Below, one piece after another: positions 1-7,346 of a stretch of DNA of 23,636 nt (positions within the stretch are counted from its first letter, which is position 1; each line of letters opens with the position of its first letter). The position numbers and the translations under genes are program-made. The notes beneath the pieces were generated by a model. The model was given only the letters and a program-made list of their open reading frames with translations. It did not search any database and was not told the DNA's origin. The stretch is from an uncultured Nocardiaceae bacterium (lineage in GTDB: Bacteria; Actinomycetota; Actinomycetes; Mycobacteriales; Mycobacteriaceae): positions 1 through 23,636 of the forward strand of contig CAKZIX010000007.1 in NCBI GenBank assembly GCA_936936565.1, read 5' to 3'.

Positions 1-402
1 TTCACCATCGTCAGGACCTCGAAGACGACCACGAGTCCGATCAGCGTGGGGACGACGGCCCCGGCGAGCCGGTGAGGGCCGACGTCCAGGTTCCCGACAC
101 GCTCGGCCCGGCGCTGCAGGGCGTCGAGGTCGCTCGGCCACTGCTCCGCTCCCTCGGCGAGGTAGCGGCACGCGTGGGCCGCGAGCCCCGCCGTGAGGCC
201 GGCCTGGCGCGTGGTGGCGAAGGAGTAGACGTGGAAGTAGTCCATGCCGCGCTCGGCGAGCGCGGGGAGCTCCTCGCGGATGGCGGCCACGAGCCGCTGG
301 GCCGGACTCGTGTCCGGGGCCCGGCGGACGTGGGCCCGCGCCAGCCCCGTGGCGCACTGCCAGAGCTCGCGCGGCTCGAGCCGCGCATCGAGCGGCTGCA
401 GC
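1..402 (-). CDS. Membrane protein fragment, function unknown (both ends missing)
   Basis: Reading the minus strand gives one continuous natural-looking frame of about 130 codons. It includes the segments ELWQCATGLARAHVRR, AAIREELPALAERGMDYF and HVYSFATTRQAGLTAGLAAH, and ends at the window edge in a hydrophobic stretch (PTLIGLVVVFEVLTMV) that looks like a membrane helix. Neither the start nor the stop is inside the window. The plus-strand open frame over the same bases is rich in Arg, Gly and Ala and looks like its antisense shadow. I do not recognise the family. Its upstream end is cut near 400-420, where the opposite-strand isomerase fragment begins, so the gene appears broken by a junction and not by evolution. 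The right-hand boundary given is approximate. Confidence 0.5.
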
Positions 403-430
403 CCGGCACCTACGTGATGAAGAACGAGAT
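400..430. other. Probable chimeric junction 1 (membrane-protein fragment to pgi fragment)
   Basis: Convincing coding sense switches here from the minus strand to the plus strand in a different frame. Neither gene has a start or stop at the switch. The exact base cannot be placed by eye. Confidence 0.5.
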
Positions 431-1056
431 GAGCTCGGTCGCCGCGATCGAGGCCCTGCTCGACGACGCCGAGTCCGTGGCCGACCTGCTCGCCGAGGAC
501 GACGAGGCCAACCCGGCCCTGCGTCTCGGCGCAGCGATGGGCGGCACCTCGCCCCTGCGCGACAAGCTCTACCTCGTCGACCACGGGACGCCGATCTCCG
601 GACTCGGCGACTGGGCCGAGCAGCTCATCGCGGAGTCGACCGGCAAGGAGGGCAAGGGCCTCCTGCCCGTCGTGCTCGACCGCCCCGGCGCCGGCGCTCC
701 CCCGGCCGATGCGACCGTCGTGCGCCTCGTCGCCGACGACGGTGAGCACGAGGTGCCGGTCGCCCCGTCGACGGTCGACGTCGGCGGCTCCCTCGGGGCG
801 CAGTTCCTGCTGTGGGAGACCGCGACCGCCGTCGCCGGACGACTGCTCGGCATCAACCCCTTCGACCAGCCCGACGTCGAGAGCGCCAAGCAGGCCGCCC
901 GCGACCTCATGTCCGGCGACGGGGCGACCGCGAGCGAGCCGGACCTCACCGACGGTCCGGTGACCGTGAGCCACGCCGGTGGCGACTGGCTCGGCGGGGC
1001 GAGCACGCTCGACGAGGCCGTGACGGCCCTGCTCGACCAGCTCGACCCGGGCGGCC
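417..1056 (+). pseudogene. pgi: Internal fragment of glucose-6-phosphate isomerase
   Basis: The family enzyme interconverts glucose 6-phosphate and fructose 6-phosphate in glycolysis. The fragment shows the second sugar-isomerase (SIS) region: NPALRLGAAMGG, then GDWAEQLIAESTGKEGKG with the conserved active-site region around EQLIAEST, then LLPVV, GAQFLLWETATAVAGRLLGINPFDQPDVE and LDEAVTALLDQLDPGG. The conserved EQLIAESTGKEGKG run and the NPFDQPDVE run make the family call firm. About 210 residues are present out of the usual 540-560. The N-terminal SIS domain and the C-terminal helices are absent. The frame stays open past 1060 by chance, but the product there turns into proline/alanine/arginine noise antisense to or out of frame with real genes. 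The sequence style resembles Micrococcales isomerases more than Nocardia-type ones, which is an impression only. It is most likely a foreign or misassembled piece. Confidence 0.75.
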
Positions 1057-1060
1057 CGCA
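1050..1060. other. Probable chimeric junction 2 (pgi fragment to proline-rich protein)
   Basis: The isomerase similarity stops right after the codons for LDPGG, where the family normally continues into its C-terminal helices. At the same point a different plus frame begins to read sensibly (ARSSSKVLERLRAAPRFRFP) and runs into the proline-rich tail. Both genes are truncated at the same place. Confidence 0.55.
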
Positions 1061-1407
1061 GCTCCTCCAAGGTCCTAGAGCGGCTCCGTGCGGCCCCGCG
1101 CTTCCGCTTCCCGTCCCCGCCCCCGGTGGCCGCCCCGGCACCGCCGCCGGCGGCCGCGCCACCTCCGGCGCCGGCACCGCCGCCCGCGCCGGCACCGCCG
1201 CCGCCCGCGCCGAGCGTGCTCCCCTGCTATCCGGGCTACAGCCACCAGCCGCCGCCCGACGGGCCGTGCCTGCCGATCGGGCAGAGCGACGTTCCGCCGC
1301 AGGCGCCGGCCCCGCAACCGCAGGCGCCACAGTCGGGCGTGTTGCCCTGCTATCCGGGTTACAGCCACCAGCCGCCGCCGTACGGACCCTGCCTGCCGGT
1401 CGGATAG
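1057..1407 (+). CDS. C-terminal tail of a proline-rich protein with duplicated Cys/Pro units
   Basis: This frame starts inside the junction, so the N-terminus is lost. What remains is about 116 residues: a basic stretch (KVLERLRAAPRFRFP), a low-complexity Pro/Ala linker, and two copies of a 22-residue unit beginning VLPCYPGYSHQPPP and ending GPCLPIG or GPCLPVG. The stop is TAG at 1405-1407, 4 nt before the end of the convergent gene at 1412. Each unit has two cysteines about 14 residues apart, which could form a disulphide in an exported, cell-wall-associated tail. No catalytic domain is left. An internal ATG at 1126 lies in the linker and is unlikely to be the real start. The family is unrecognised. 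Confidence 0.6.
   Translation, partial: RSSSKVLERLRAAPRFRFPSPPPVAAPAPPPAAAPPPAPAPPPAPAPPPPAPSVLPCYPGYSHQPPPDGPCLPIGQSDVPPQAPAPQPQAPQSGVLPCYPGYSHQPPPYGPCLPVG
1216..1281 (+). repeat. First 22-codon Cys/Pro unit
   Basis: Codes for VLPCYPGYSHQPPPD followed by GPCLPIG. The copy at 1339-1404 differs at two residues (D/Y and I/V). Confidence 0.8.
1339..1404 (+). repeat. Second 22-codon Cys/Pro unit
   Basis: Codes for VLPCYPGYSHQPPPY followed by GPCLPVG, directly before the stop codon. It is an in-frame duplicate of 1216-1281, separated by a Gln/Pro linker. Confidence 0.8.
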
Positions 1408-1411
1408 GCCC

Positions 1412-1861
1412 TTACGCCGGGCGCAGGTTGTCGATCGCCAGGCGCCACTCGTCCGGATACGGCAGGTGGAATCCGACACTGTCCGTCTCGGCGCCGGCGC
1501 CGAACCGGACCACCAGCAGGGGGCGTCCGGTGTCCACGCCGAGATACTCCGGCGCGAGTTCGGTGCCGGTGACGGTGTCCAGCGGGACGTCGACCCGCGC
1601 GGATTCGGTTCCGGTGTCGTAGAACCACAGCCGGTCGGTGCTGAGCACCAGCCAGCCCGTGGTGAAGCCGGCCGGCCCGCGTGATGCCTGCCCGAGCAGC
1701 CGCGCCAGCTGCTGCTCCCGGACGATCTCGTCGGGCGAAAATTCTTGGGATACAACGTATTTCGGTGCTCGACGGCCCGGAACCACAACCCACCGGTACA
1801 TCGCGTAACCGGACAGCGCCAGGACTGCGAGCAGCACGATCAGCAGCACGGTGCCGGCCAC
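1412..1861 (-). CDS. Small membrane-anchored protein, function unknown
   Basis: 149 residues. The start is GTG at 1861, with a GGAGG Shine-Dalgarno sequence at 1869-1873 (7-nt spacer). Residues about 3-26 (VLLIVLLAVLALSGYAMYRWVVV) form one membrane helix, followed by a basic turn (PGRRAPK). The rest is a soluble domain of about 120 residues, with a strand-rich pattern such as GWLVLSTDRLWFYDTG, VDVPLDTVTG and GRPLLVVRFG. This resembles a PH-like or GRAM-like fold, but that is an impression. It lies 42 nt downstream of the membrane protein at 1904-2533 on the same strand and may share its transcript. It converges on the proline-rich gene. No catalytic motif is visible and I do not recognise the family. 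Confidence 0.85.
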   Translation of the reverse strand: MAGTVLLIVLLAVLALSGYAMYRWVVVPGRRAPKYVVSQEFSPDEIVREQQLARLLGQASRGPAGFTTGWLVLSTDRLWFYDTGTESARVDVPLDTVTGTELAPEYLGVDTGRPLLVVRFGAGAETDSVGFHLPYPDEWRLAIDNLRPA

Positions 1862-1903
1862 GGCAACACCTCCATCCGGGCAGAATAGACCCGAACCGGT
1901 GGA

Positions 1904-2533
1904 TCAGCGGCTCACATTGGCATACGGCGCCAGATAGTCACGCAGCTGTGCCGCCGACGGCGAGCTTTCCTGGATCAGCGGCACCGGCTCGTTCGGAAAC
2001 GCCGAGCCCGACGGGCACCATTCCGGAGAGTTCCCGGGCTGGATGTTGGTGTAGGAGTCACCGACGAGGGTGGTCGCCCCGACCTGCTTTCCGGTGTGGG
2101 CCTCGTACACGGTGATGTTGTAGAGGCCGCGATACAGGCTGACGCTGGTCGCCGCGCCGGGTCGCTGCGGGTCGTCGAACGCACAGGTCCGGTCGTAGTT
2201 GCCGCGACCGGTCTTCTTCAGGCAGGCGATGAGCTGCACCCGCTTCGGGTCGGTCGGTGCGAACACGTCGATCTCCCGGTAGTCGCGAGAACCGAGCCGC
2301 CCGTCGGGCACGTACACCGGATGGGTGCTGTCGCCGCCGGACATCGGGGCTGCCTTGTCGAAGCCGCGCGGCTGCTCGCAGGTGGCGTTGAGGTCGACGA
2401 GCTTGAGCGAACCGCGGTACGCCGCCACCGACACCGCGATGACCAGAACGGCCGCGACGACACCGATGACGAGCAGAATCAGGAAGCGCCGCGCGATGGT
2501 GTCGACTTCTTCGGAGATGTCGTCGTCGCTCAT
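1904..2533 (-). CDS. Single-pass membrane protein with extracytoplasmic Cys domain, function unknown
   Basis: 209 residues, starting at ATG 2533 with GGGAGG just upstream. An acidic N-terminus (MSDDDISEEVD) precedes a membrane helix at about residues 17-40 (FLILLVIGVVAAVLVIAVSVAAY). The domain after it carries four cysteines (in NATCEQP, IACLKKT, RTCAFDD and EWCPSG), consistent with two disulphides outside the membrane. Repeated aromatic and strand motifs (VSLYRGLYNITVYEAHTG) suggest a beta-sandwich. It is first in a probable two-gene unit with the gene at 1412-1861 and is divergent from the CBS-domain gene. Function is unknown. Confidence 0.85.
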   Translation of the reverse strand: MSDDDISEEVDTIARRFLILLVIGVVAAVLVIAVSVAAYRGSLKLVDLNATCEQPRGFDKAAPMSGGDSTHPVYVPDGRLGSRDYREIDVFAPTDPKRVQLIACLKKTGRGNYDRTCAFDDPQRPGAATSVSLYRGLYNITVYEAHTGKQVGATTLVGDSYTNIQPGNSPEWCPSGSAFPNEPVPLIQESSPSAAQLRDYLAPYANVSR

Positions 2534-2669
2534 TTCGCCTCCCGCCGCAGCCGTTTGTCGTTACCGTACAGGGACAAATGGGACTTCACGGGGGCCACGC
2601 GGGCGCCTAACGTTGATAGATCGCGGCCGGTCGCGGGAGCCGGCCGAAGACCTGCGCGAGGTGGCGGCC
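2534..2669. promoter_or_regulatory. Divergent promoter region with a DosR-like half-site
   Basis: 136 bp lie between the divergent starts at 2533 and 2670. It contains TGGGACTTC at 2579-2587, which matches the left half of the mycobacterial DosR box (GGGACT). The expected right half GTCCC is absent, and a second GGGAC lies at about 2570-2574. No convincing -10/-35 pair can be assigned by eye. Confidence 0.25.
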
Positions 2670-3098
2670 ATGCGAATCTCGGACATTATGCGCCACAAGG
2701 GCTCGGCGGTGGCCACCATCGCACCCGAGGCCTCGGTCACCACGCTGCTTGCGGTGTTGCGCGACAACAACATCGGCGCGGTCGTGGTCACCGCCGGCGA
2801 CGACGTGGTGGGCATCGTCTCCGAGCGCGACGTGGTGCGCCGGCTGTGTGAGCGCGGGGCCGCACTGCTGGCGGCGCCGGTCGCCGAAATCATGACCAGC
2901 ACCGTGTTCAGCTGCGCACTCGACGACAGCGTGGACAGCTTGGCCGACACCATGACCCAGCGGCGCATTCGTCATGTCCCGGTGGTGGTCGAGGGTCGGC
3001 TTCGCGGCATCGTCAGCATCGGCGACGTCGTGAAGAGCCGGATCACCGAGCTCGAACTCGACCGCGAGCAACTGGCCTCGTACATCGAGCGCGGGTGA
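2670..3098 (+). CDS. CBS-domain pair protein
   Basis: 142 residues. ATG at 2670 is chosen because GAGG at 2658-2661 sits 8 nt upstream and the family begins at this point (MRISDIM). The open frame extends far upstream without family sense. Two CBS motifs are seen. The first covers about residues 1-65 (ISDIMRHKG, NIGAVVVTAGDDVVGIVSERDVVRRL). The second covers about 72-128 (VAEIMTSTVFSCALDDSV, RIRHVPVVVEGRLRGIVSIGDVVKS). The tail LELDREQLASYI is typical of stand-alone CBS pairs. Such pairs bind adenine nucleotides or NAD and act as energy sensors. No fused catalytic domain is present, so the partner is unknown. Mycobacterial hypoxia protein Hrp1 has the same size and layout but clearly different sequence. 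The gene converges on the membrane gene at 3102, with 3 nt between stops. Confidence 0.9.
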   Translation: MRISDIMRHKGSAVATIAPEASVTTLLAVLRDNNIGAVVVTAGDDVVGIVSERDVVRRLCERGAALLAAPVAEIMTSTVFSCALDDSVDSLADTMTQRRIRHVPVVVEGRLRGIVSIGDVVKSRITELELDREQLASYIERG

Positions 3099-3101
3099 GG
3101 G

Positions 3102-3497
3102 TCAGTTCCAGAGCGCCGCGACACCCACGTTGACCAGCGCGAGCAGCCCCGCCGCGTGCGTCAACGGCTCGATTACAGTGCCGCGCTTGGCCTTTCCACG
3201 CCCGATCTCGGCGGTGGCGGCGACCGCGAGGGCAATCACCAGCTTGACGCCGAGCTTGGCATGATCGGGATCCTTACCCAGCGAATCGACGCCGCTGGCC
3301 AGGCCCGCCAGGATCAGACCGGTGACGAACGCGAACCGGGCACCCCACACCATGAGCTCGGAGACGGCGAGCGTCCCCGAACCGGCGCGGTTGCCGAAAA
3401 AGACTGCGGCATAACCACCTACGATCGCGGCCATGCACAGCAGGTGGGCGACGACCACGAGGTCGTAGATCACGGACACATGCCACAGCGTAGTCAT
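3102..3497 (-). CDS. Four-helix membrane protein, function unknown
   Basis: 131 residues, ATG at 3497. No clear Shine-Dalgarno is present, and GTG codons a few residues inside are alternative starts. Four hydrophobic segments are seen: about 8-33 (IYDLVVVAHLLCMAAIVGGYAAVFF), 43-68 (LMVWGARFAFVTGLILAGLASGV), 80-96 (LGVKLVIALAVAATAEI) and 110-130 (LTHAAGLLALVNVGVAAL). Loops are short, with one basic cytoplasmic turn (GRGKAKRGT). The H in VVVAHLLCM recalls small haem-binding or copper-type membrane proteins, but a single histidine does not prove it. The gene is divergent from the catalase-family gene across a 95-bp spacer and could share regulation with it. I do not recognise the family. Confidence 0.8.
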   Translation of the reverse strand: MTTLWHVSVIYDLVVVAHLLCMAAIVGGYAAVFFGNRAGSGTLAVSELMVWGARFAFVTGLILAGLASGVDSLGKDPDHAKLGVKLVIALAVAATAEIGRGKAKRGTVIEPLTHAAGLLALVNVGVAALWN

Positions 3498-3592
3498 CGC
3501 ACGCCAAGATCGAGTAGTCCAATACTCGTGCCCACGCCCGCTGTTGCGGGCAGGCTTGGCACGACATCGGTTCGACGAGTCGAAGGACAGTC
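3498..3592. promoter_or_regulatory. Divergent promoter with two inverted repeats
   Basis: The spacer holds CGAGTA-N6-TACTCG at 3511-3528 and TTCGAC-GA-GTCGAA at 3571-3584. The second overlaps the catalase gene's Shine-Dalgarno (GAAGGA, 3582-3587), so folding or a bound protein could block translation initiation. The first lies 14 nt upstream of the minus-strand start. The regulator is unknown. Confidence 0.4.
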
Positions 3593-4714
3593 ATGCCCCA
3601 GACCCAGGTCAGCGCCCCAGCCACCTACGTCCGCTACGACGCGGACATCGAAGAGGTCGACGAACACGAGGCCGAGTACATCGACGGCATCGTCGAGGCG
3701 CTACGCAAGAACAACGAGCACGTGCTCGGCAAGCACGGTCACGCGCATCGGGACGCGCATGCCAAGAGCCTCGCCGTGCTCAAGGGCGAGATCGAGGTGT
3801 ACCCGAACCTGCCCCAGGAGTACCGGCAGGGCTTTTTCGCCGAACCCCGGACCTATCCGGTGATCGCGCGCTACTCGAGCACGTCGGGGGAAATCCGTAG
3901 CGATCTCGTGCCGGGCGTCCGTGGGCTGTCGCTCAAGATCCTCGACGTGCCCGGCCCGCGCCATTTCCCGTCCGAATTCCGCACGCAGGACTTCCTTTTC
4001 GTCAACAACCCGACGTTCCCGTTCGCCGACGCCAAGGAATACCTCGAAGGCATGGGCTTGGCTGCCCTGCTCATCCGGATTCCCGACTGGGGCCTCAAAC
4101 ACATCGCGTTCACGTTCCGCCAGACCAAGCGCTTCTCCGGACCGATCTGGTCGCGTATCGCCGACTGGAAACCGACGCTGGATCTGTTCACCGTCCCCAA
4201 CCGCGACGTGCTCGGCGAGACGTTCCATTCGGCGGCCGCGCAACTCTACGGCGACTACATCGCGAAGATCAGCGTGTGGCCGCTGTCGGACAACGTCCGG
4301 GAGCGCACCGGCCGGCTGGTGTGCGAGTCCGCCGGGGTGAACGCCCACCGCAACGCGATGCTCGAGTTCTATCGCGCCGAGTCCGCCGAGTACGAGATCC
4401 GGGTGCAGCTGTGCACGGACAAGGAGCGCATGCCGGTGGAGAACGCGAGAGTGGACTGGCCGGAAGCACTTTCGCCGTTCTGGCCGGTCGCGAAGGTGCG
4501 CTTCGGCCGCCAGGACAGCTACTCCCCCGCGCGCATGACCTTCGCCGACGACTACATGAGCTTCGATTCCTGGAACACCTTGGCCGCACACCGGCCGCTG
4601 GGCTCGCTCATGCGGCTGCGCCAGCGCTCCTACGAGGCGGGCGCGAAGTTCCGGCATCGCCGCAACAATGCGCCCCGCATCGAGCCCACCTCGCTCGCGC
4701 AACTGCCCGACTGA
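3593..4714 (+). CDS. Catalase-family haem protein
   Basis: 373 residues. ATG at 3593 follows GAAGGA at 3582-3587 (5-nt spacer). Clade-type catalases split hydrogen peroxide and are usually 480 residues or longer. This belongs to the shorter catalase-like group, which may act as a peroxidase or peroxygenase. Visible landmarks are H56 in RDAHAKS, matching the distal histidine of the HAKG motif; ARYSSTSGE at about 92-100; the pair N138-N139 in FLFVNNPTF, near the distal asparagine; and R343-x3-Y347 in RLRQRSY, matching the R-x3-Y pair that carries the proximal haem tyrosine. The core motifs PGVRGLSLKI and HRPLGSLMRLR also fit. Only 27 nt separate it from the LuxR-type regulator downstream on the same strand. 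The family call is firm, the actual substrate unknown. Confidence 0.9.
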   Translation: MPQTQVSAPATYVRYDADIEEVDEHEAEYIDGIVEALRKNNEHVLGKHGHAHRDAHAKSLAVLKGEIEVYPNLPQEYRQGFFAEPRTYPVIARYSSTSGEIRSDLVPGVRGLSLKILDVPGPRHFPSEFRTQDFLFVNNPTFPFADAKEYLEGMGLAALLIRIPDWGLKHIAFTFRQTKRFSGPIWSRIADWKPTLDLFTVPNRDVLGETFHSAAAQLYGDYIAKISVWPLSDNVRERTGRLVCESAGVNAHRNAMLEFYRAESAEYEIRVQLCTDKERMPVENARVDWPEALSPFWPVAKVRFGRQDSYSPARMTFADDYMSFDSWNTLAAHRPLGSLMRLRQRSYEAGAKFRHRRNNAPRIEPTSLAQLPD

Positions 4715-4727
4715 GCGTCACGCTGAC

Positions 4728-4733
4728 TAAACT
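4728..4733 (+). promoter_or_regulatory. Candidate -10 box for a leaderless transcript
   Basis: TAAACT ends 8 nt before the ATG at 4742, and no Shine-Dalgarno is present. A transcript starting about 7 nt after the box would begin at or next to the start codon. Confidence 0.35.
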
Positions 4734-4741
4734 CTCAGCTC

Positions 4742-7336
4742 ATGGCCCACGGTTGGCAGCTGCTCGAACGTCCGGCGGAATCGGCGGCGATCCGGCAGGC
4801 GCTCACCGGCGACGGCCGCGGCGTGGTCATCGTCGGTTCCGCGGGCGTCGGCAAGACGACGCTGGCGCGCATGGTCACCACGGCGCTGCGCACGCCGGTG
4901 CGCTGGGTGGCGGGCACCGAGTCGGCACGCGGGATTCCGCTCGGCGCGTTCGCGCACCTGGTGGGTCCGTCCACCTCGCGCGATCCCATCGGATTGCTCG
5001 CGGCGGCCCGCAAATCCCTTGCCGAGCAAGGCGATGTGGTGCTCGGTGTCGACGATGCGCATCAGCTCGACCAGCTCTCGGCCACGCTGCTGCACCAGCT
5101 GGCCATCGAACGCGTGGTGCGCGTGGTGGCCACGGTGCGCAGCGGCGAGCCGGTGCCCGACGCGGTGCTGTCGCTGTGGAAAGACGGCTACCTGCAGCGG
5201 TTCGAGCTGGAGCCGTTCACCAAGGACGAGTGTGTACGGCTCGTCGAGTCGGTCATCGGCGGGCAGCTCGAAGGGCTTTCGGCCGACGTCATGTGGGAGG
5301 CGTCCGGCGGCAACGCGCTGTATCTGCGCCACCTGGTCGAGGGCGCGATGGACGCCGGCCGGCTCACCAAGGTCGACGACGTGTGGCAGCTGCGCGGCGG
5401 CACCGTAGTCACCCCTGGGCTGGCCGCACTGCTCGATCACCGGCTCGGCGAAGTCGGCGAGAATGTCTTGAATGCGTTGCGGCTGTTGGCCTTTTGCGAG
5501 CCGCTGGACATCGATGTGCTGTGCGAGCTGGCCGGTGACGCCGCCGTCGACGGTGCCGAGCTGCGCGGGCTGATCCGCATCGAGGAAGACGAGTCCGGGC
5601 TGCGGGCGCGGTTCAGTCACCCGTTGTTCGGCGACGTGATCCGCCGCCGAGTGGGCACCGCCTCGGCGCGGCGGCTGCGCGGGCGCATCGTGACCGCCTT
5701 GCGCGAGCGCAACCTCACGGCGGCCTCGGATCGCATCAAGATCGCGCAGCTGTACCTCGACAGTGATCAGACCGCCAAGACGCGGCTGCTCATCAGTGCG
5801 GCCAAGGACGCGATCTCGCTGTCGAATGTGCCTTTGGGTGAACGGCTGGCACGTGCCGCGCTGGACCGCGAGCCGGGCCTGGACGCCGCCGAGATTCTGT
5901 CTCGAGCCTTGCTGTGGCAGGGTCAGCCGCAGCAGGCCGATTTCACTCTGGGGCAGTTCACACCCGACGACCTCGACGAAATGCAGCTGGTGCGCTGGGG
6001 CATCCTGCGCATGTCGATCCTGTTCTGGTCGATGAGCGACGTCGACCGCGCGCACGAGGTACTCAGTCTGCTCGGCGACCGGGTGACGCACCCGCTGCTG
6101 CGCTGTGTGGTCGAAGCCACCGGATCGGCAATGGCGGTGCACGAGAACGACATCGAGGCCGGAGTCGCCGCCGCCGAAACGATTCTGGCGCGCGCCGATG
6201 CCCCCTCGCAGGCCGTCGAATGGGCGGCCTTCGCCGCCGGACTCGCCATGCCGGTTGCCGGGCGCGGTTTCGCCTTCGAGCCGATCGCGGCGCGCTGCCG
6301 GGCCGAAACCAAGGCCACCGACGGCATGATCCGGGTGATGGTCCGCTACTGCGACGTGCTGTCGCTGGTCTACACCGGGCAGCTGGAGCTGGCACAGGAG
6401 CGCGCCGACGGGTACGCCGAGTTCTCCTCCGCCGGCCAGTTCTTGGCCTGGGCGATCGCCAAGATCATGGCCGGCGTGGTGGCCGCGCAGCGCGGCCGCT
6501 TCCCGGATGCGGTCAATCTGTTCGAGCAGGCGCTGGCCGCGCTCAACGCCGAGGCCCCGTTGCCGTGGCGGCTGCCGCCGCGCCTGTGGCTGGCCAAAGC
6601 CTATGCCGCGCTTGGCCGTACGAAGGACGCCGAGCGGGTGCTGACCGACGCTGCCGAGCACACCGGGCGCTTCGTGGCCCTCTACGAGCCGCAGGTGCTG
6701 CTCGCCCAGGCGTGGCTGGCGGCCGCCGAAGACGCCGAGTCCCGCAGTATCCGGCTCGCCAATGCCGCGGCGGCTGCGGCCGCCACTGCCGGTCAACACG
6801 CAGTGGAGGCCGAGGCGCTGCATTCGGCGGCACGCTTCGGCGACCACAACGTGGCGGTCCGGCTGGCCGAGCTGGTCGCGCTCGTGGACGGGCCGATCGT
6901 GTCGATTCAGGCCCGCCACGCCGCGGCCGTCGCCGGCTCGGACGCCGCGGCCCTCGACGAGGTGCGCATCCAGTTCGAGGAGCACGGGCTGCTGCTCTAC
7001 GCCGCCGATGCCGCCGCGCAGGCGGCCGTCTTGCACGGACATCGCGGGCACCGCCACGCCGCCGTCGAATCATCCGCTGCGGCAATGCGATTGGCAGCCG
7101 CCTGCGGCGGCGCCGCCACCCCGGCGATTCGCGTGACCACCAACCCGTTGCCGCTCACCTCGCGCGAGCGCGAGATCGGCATGCTGGTGGCGGCGGGCCT
7201 GACCAACAAGCAGATCGCCGAGCGCCTCACGCTGTCGGTGCGCACGGTCGAAGGCCACCTCTACCGGGCCTGCATCAAACTCGACGTGTCCGACCGGGAG
7301 GGCCTGGCGAAACTCATGCGCCAGCAACCCGAATAG
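4742..7336 (+). CDS. Large ATP-binding LuxR-family transcriptional regulator (LAL type)
   Basis: 864 residues, the usual size for this class. An N-terminal STAND-type ATPase carries Walker A GSAGVGKTT (about 32-40) and Walker B VVLGVDDAH (about 99-107). A long helical, TPR-like middle follows, with motifs such as LARAALDREPGLDAAEI and LGRTKDAERVL. A C-terminal LuxR helix-turn-helix lies at about 803-860 (LTSREREIGMLVAAGLTNKQ, RTVEGHLYRACIKL). Family members are usually activators switched by ATP and an inducer or partner sensed through the middle region. The ATG at 4742 lacks a Shine-Dalgarno but has a -10-like TAAACT at 4728-4733. It lies right behind the catalase-family gene and converges on the TetR gene with only 10 nt between stops. 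Its target is unknown. Confidence 0.93.
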   Translation: MAHGWQLLERPAESAAIRQALTGDGRGVVIVGSAGVGKTTLARMVTTALRTPVRWVAGTESARGIPLGAFAHLVGPSTSRDPIGLLAAARKSLAEQGDVVLGVDDAHQLDQLSATLLHQLAIERVVRVVATVRSGEPVPDAVLSLWKDGYLQRFELEPFTKDECVRLVESVIGGQLEGLSADVMWEASGGNALYLRHLVEGAMDAGRLTKVDDVWQLRGGTVVTPGLAALLDHRLGEVGENVLNALRLLAFCEPLDIDVLCELAGDAAVDGAELRGLIRIEEDESGLRARFSHPLFGDVIRRRVGTASARRLRGRIVTALRERNLTAASDRIKIAQLYLDSDQTAKTRLLISAAKDAISLSNVPLGERLARAALDREPGLDAAEILSRALLWQGQPQQADFTLGQFTPDDLDEMQLVRWGILRMSILFWSMSDVDRAHEVLSLLGDRVTHPLLRCVVEATGSAMAVHENDIEAGVAAAETILARADAPSQAVEWAAFAAGLAMPVAGRGFAFEPIAARCRAETKATDGMIRVMVRYCDVLSLVYTGQLELAQERADGYAEFSSAGQFLAWAIAKIMAGVVAAQRGRFPDAVNLFEQALAALNAEAPLPWRLPPRLWLAKAYAALGRTKDAERVLTDAAEHTGRFVALYEPQVLLAQAWLAAAEDAESRSIRLANAAAAAAATAGQHAVEAEALHSAARFGDHNVAVRLAELVALVDGPIVSIQARHAAAVAGSDAAALDEVRIQFEEHGLLLYAADAAAQAAVLHGHRGHRHAAVESSAAAMRLAAACGGAATPAIRVTTNPLPLTSREREIGMLVAAGLTNKQIAERLTLSVRTVEGHLYRACIKLDVSDREGLAKLMRQQPE

Positions 7337-7346
7337 GGCATAGACC

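Noticed and set aside
72..1622. 516-codon plus-strand open frame over the first 1.6 kb
   Set aside because: Only 417-1056 reads as a protein (pgi). The left part is antisense to a better minus-strand frame, and the right part is out of frame with the proline-rich gene and antisense to the gene at 1412-1861.
4727..7057. 776-codon minus-strand open frame
   Set aside because: Antisense shadow of the LuxR-type gene. Its composition (Gly, Arg, His, Gln) and lack of motifs are typical of a mirror frame.
7337..7346. Bidirectional terminator between the LuxR and TetR stops
   Set aside because: Only 10 nt with no stem of useful length.
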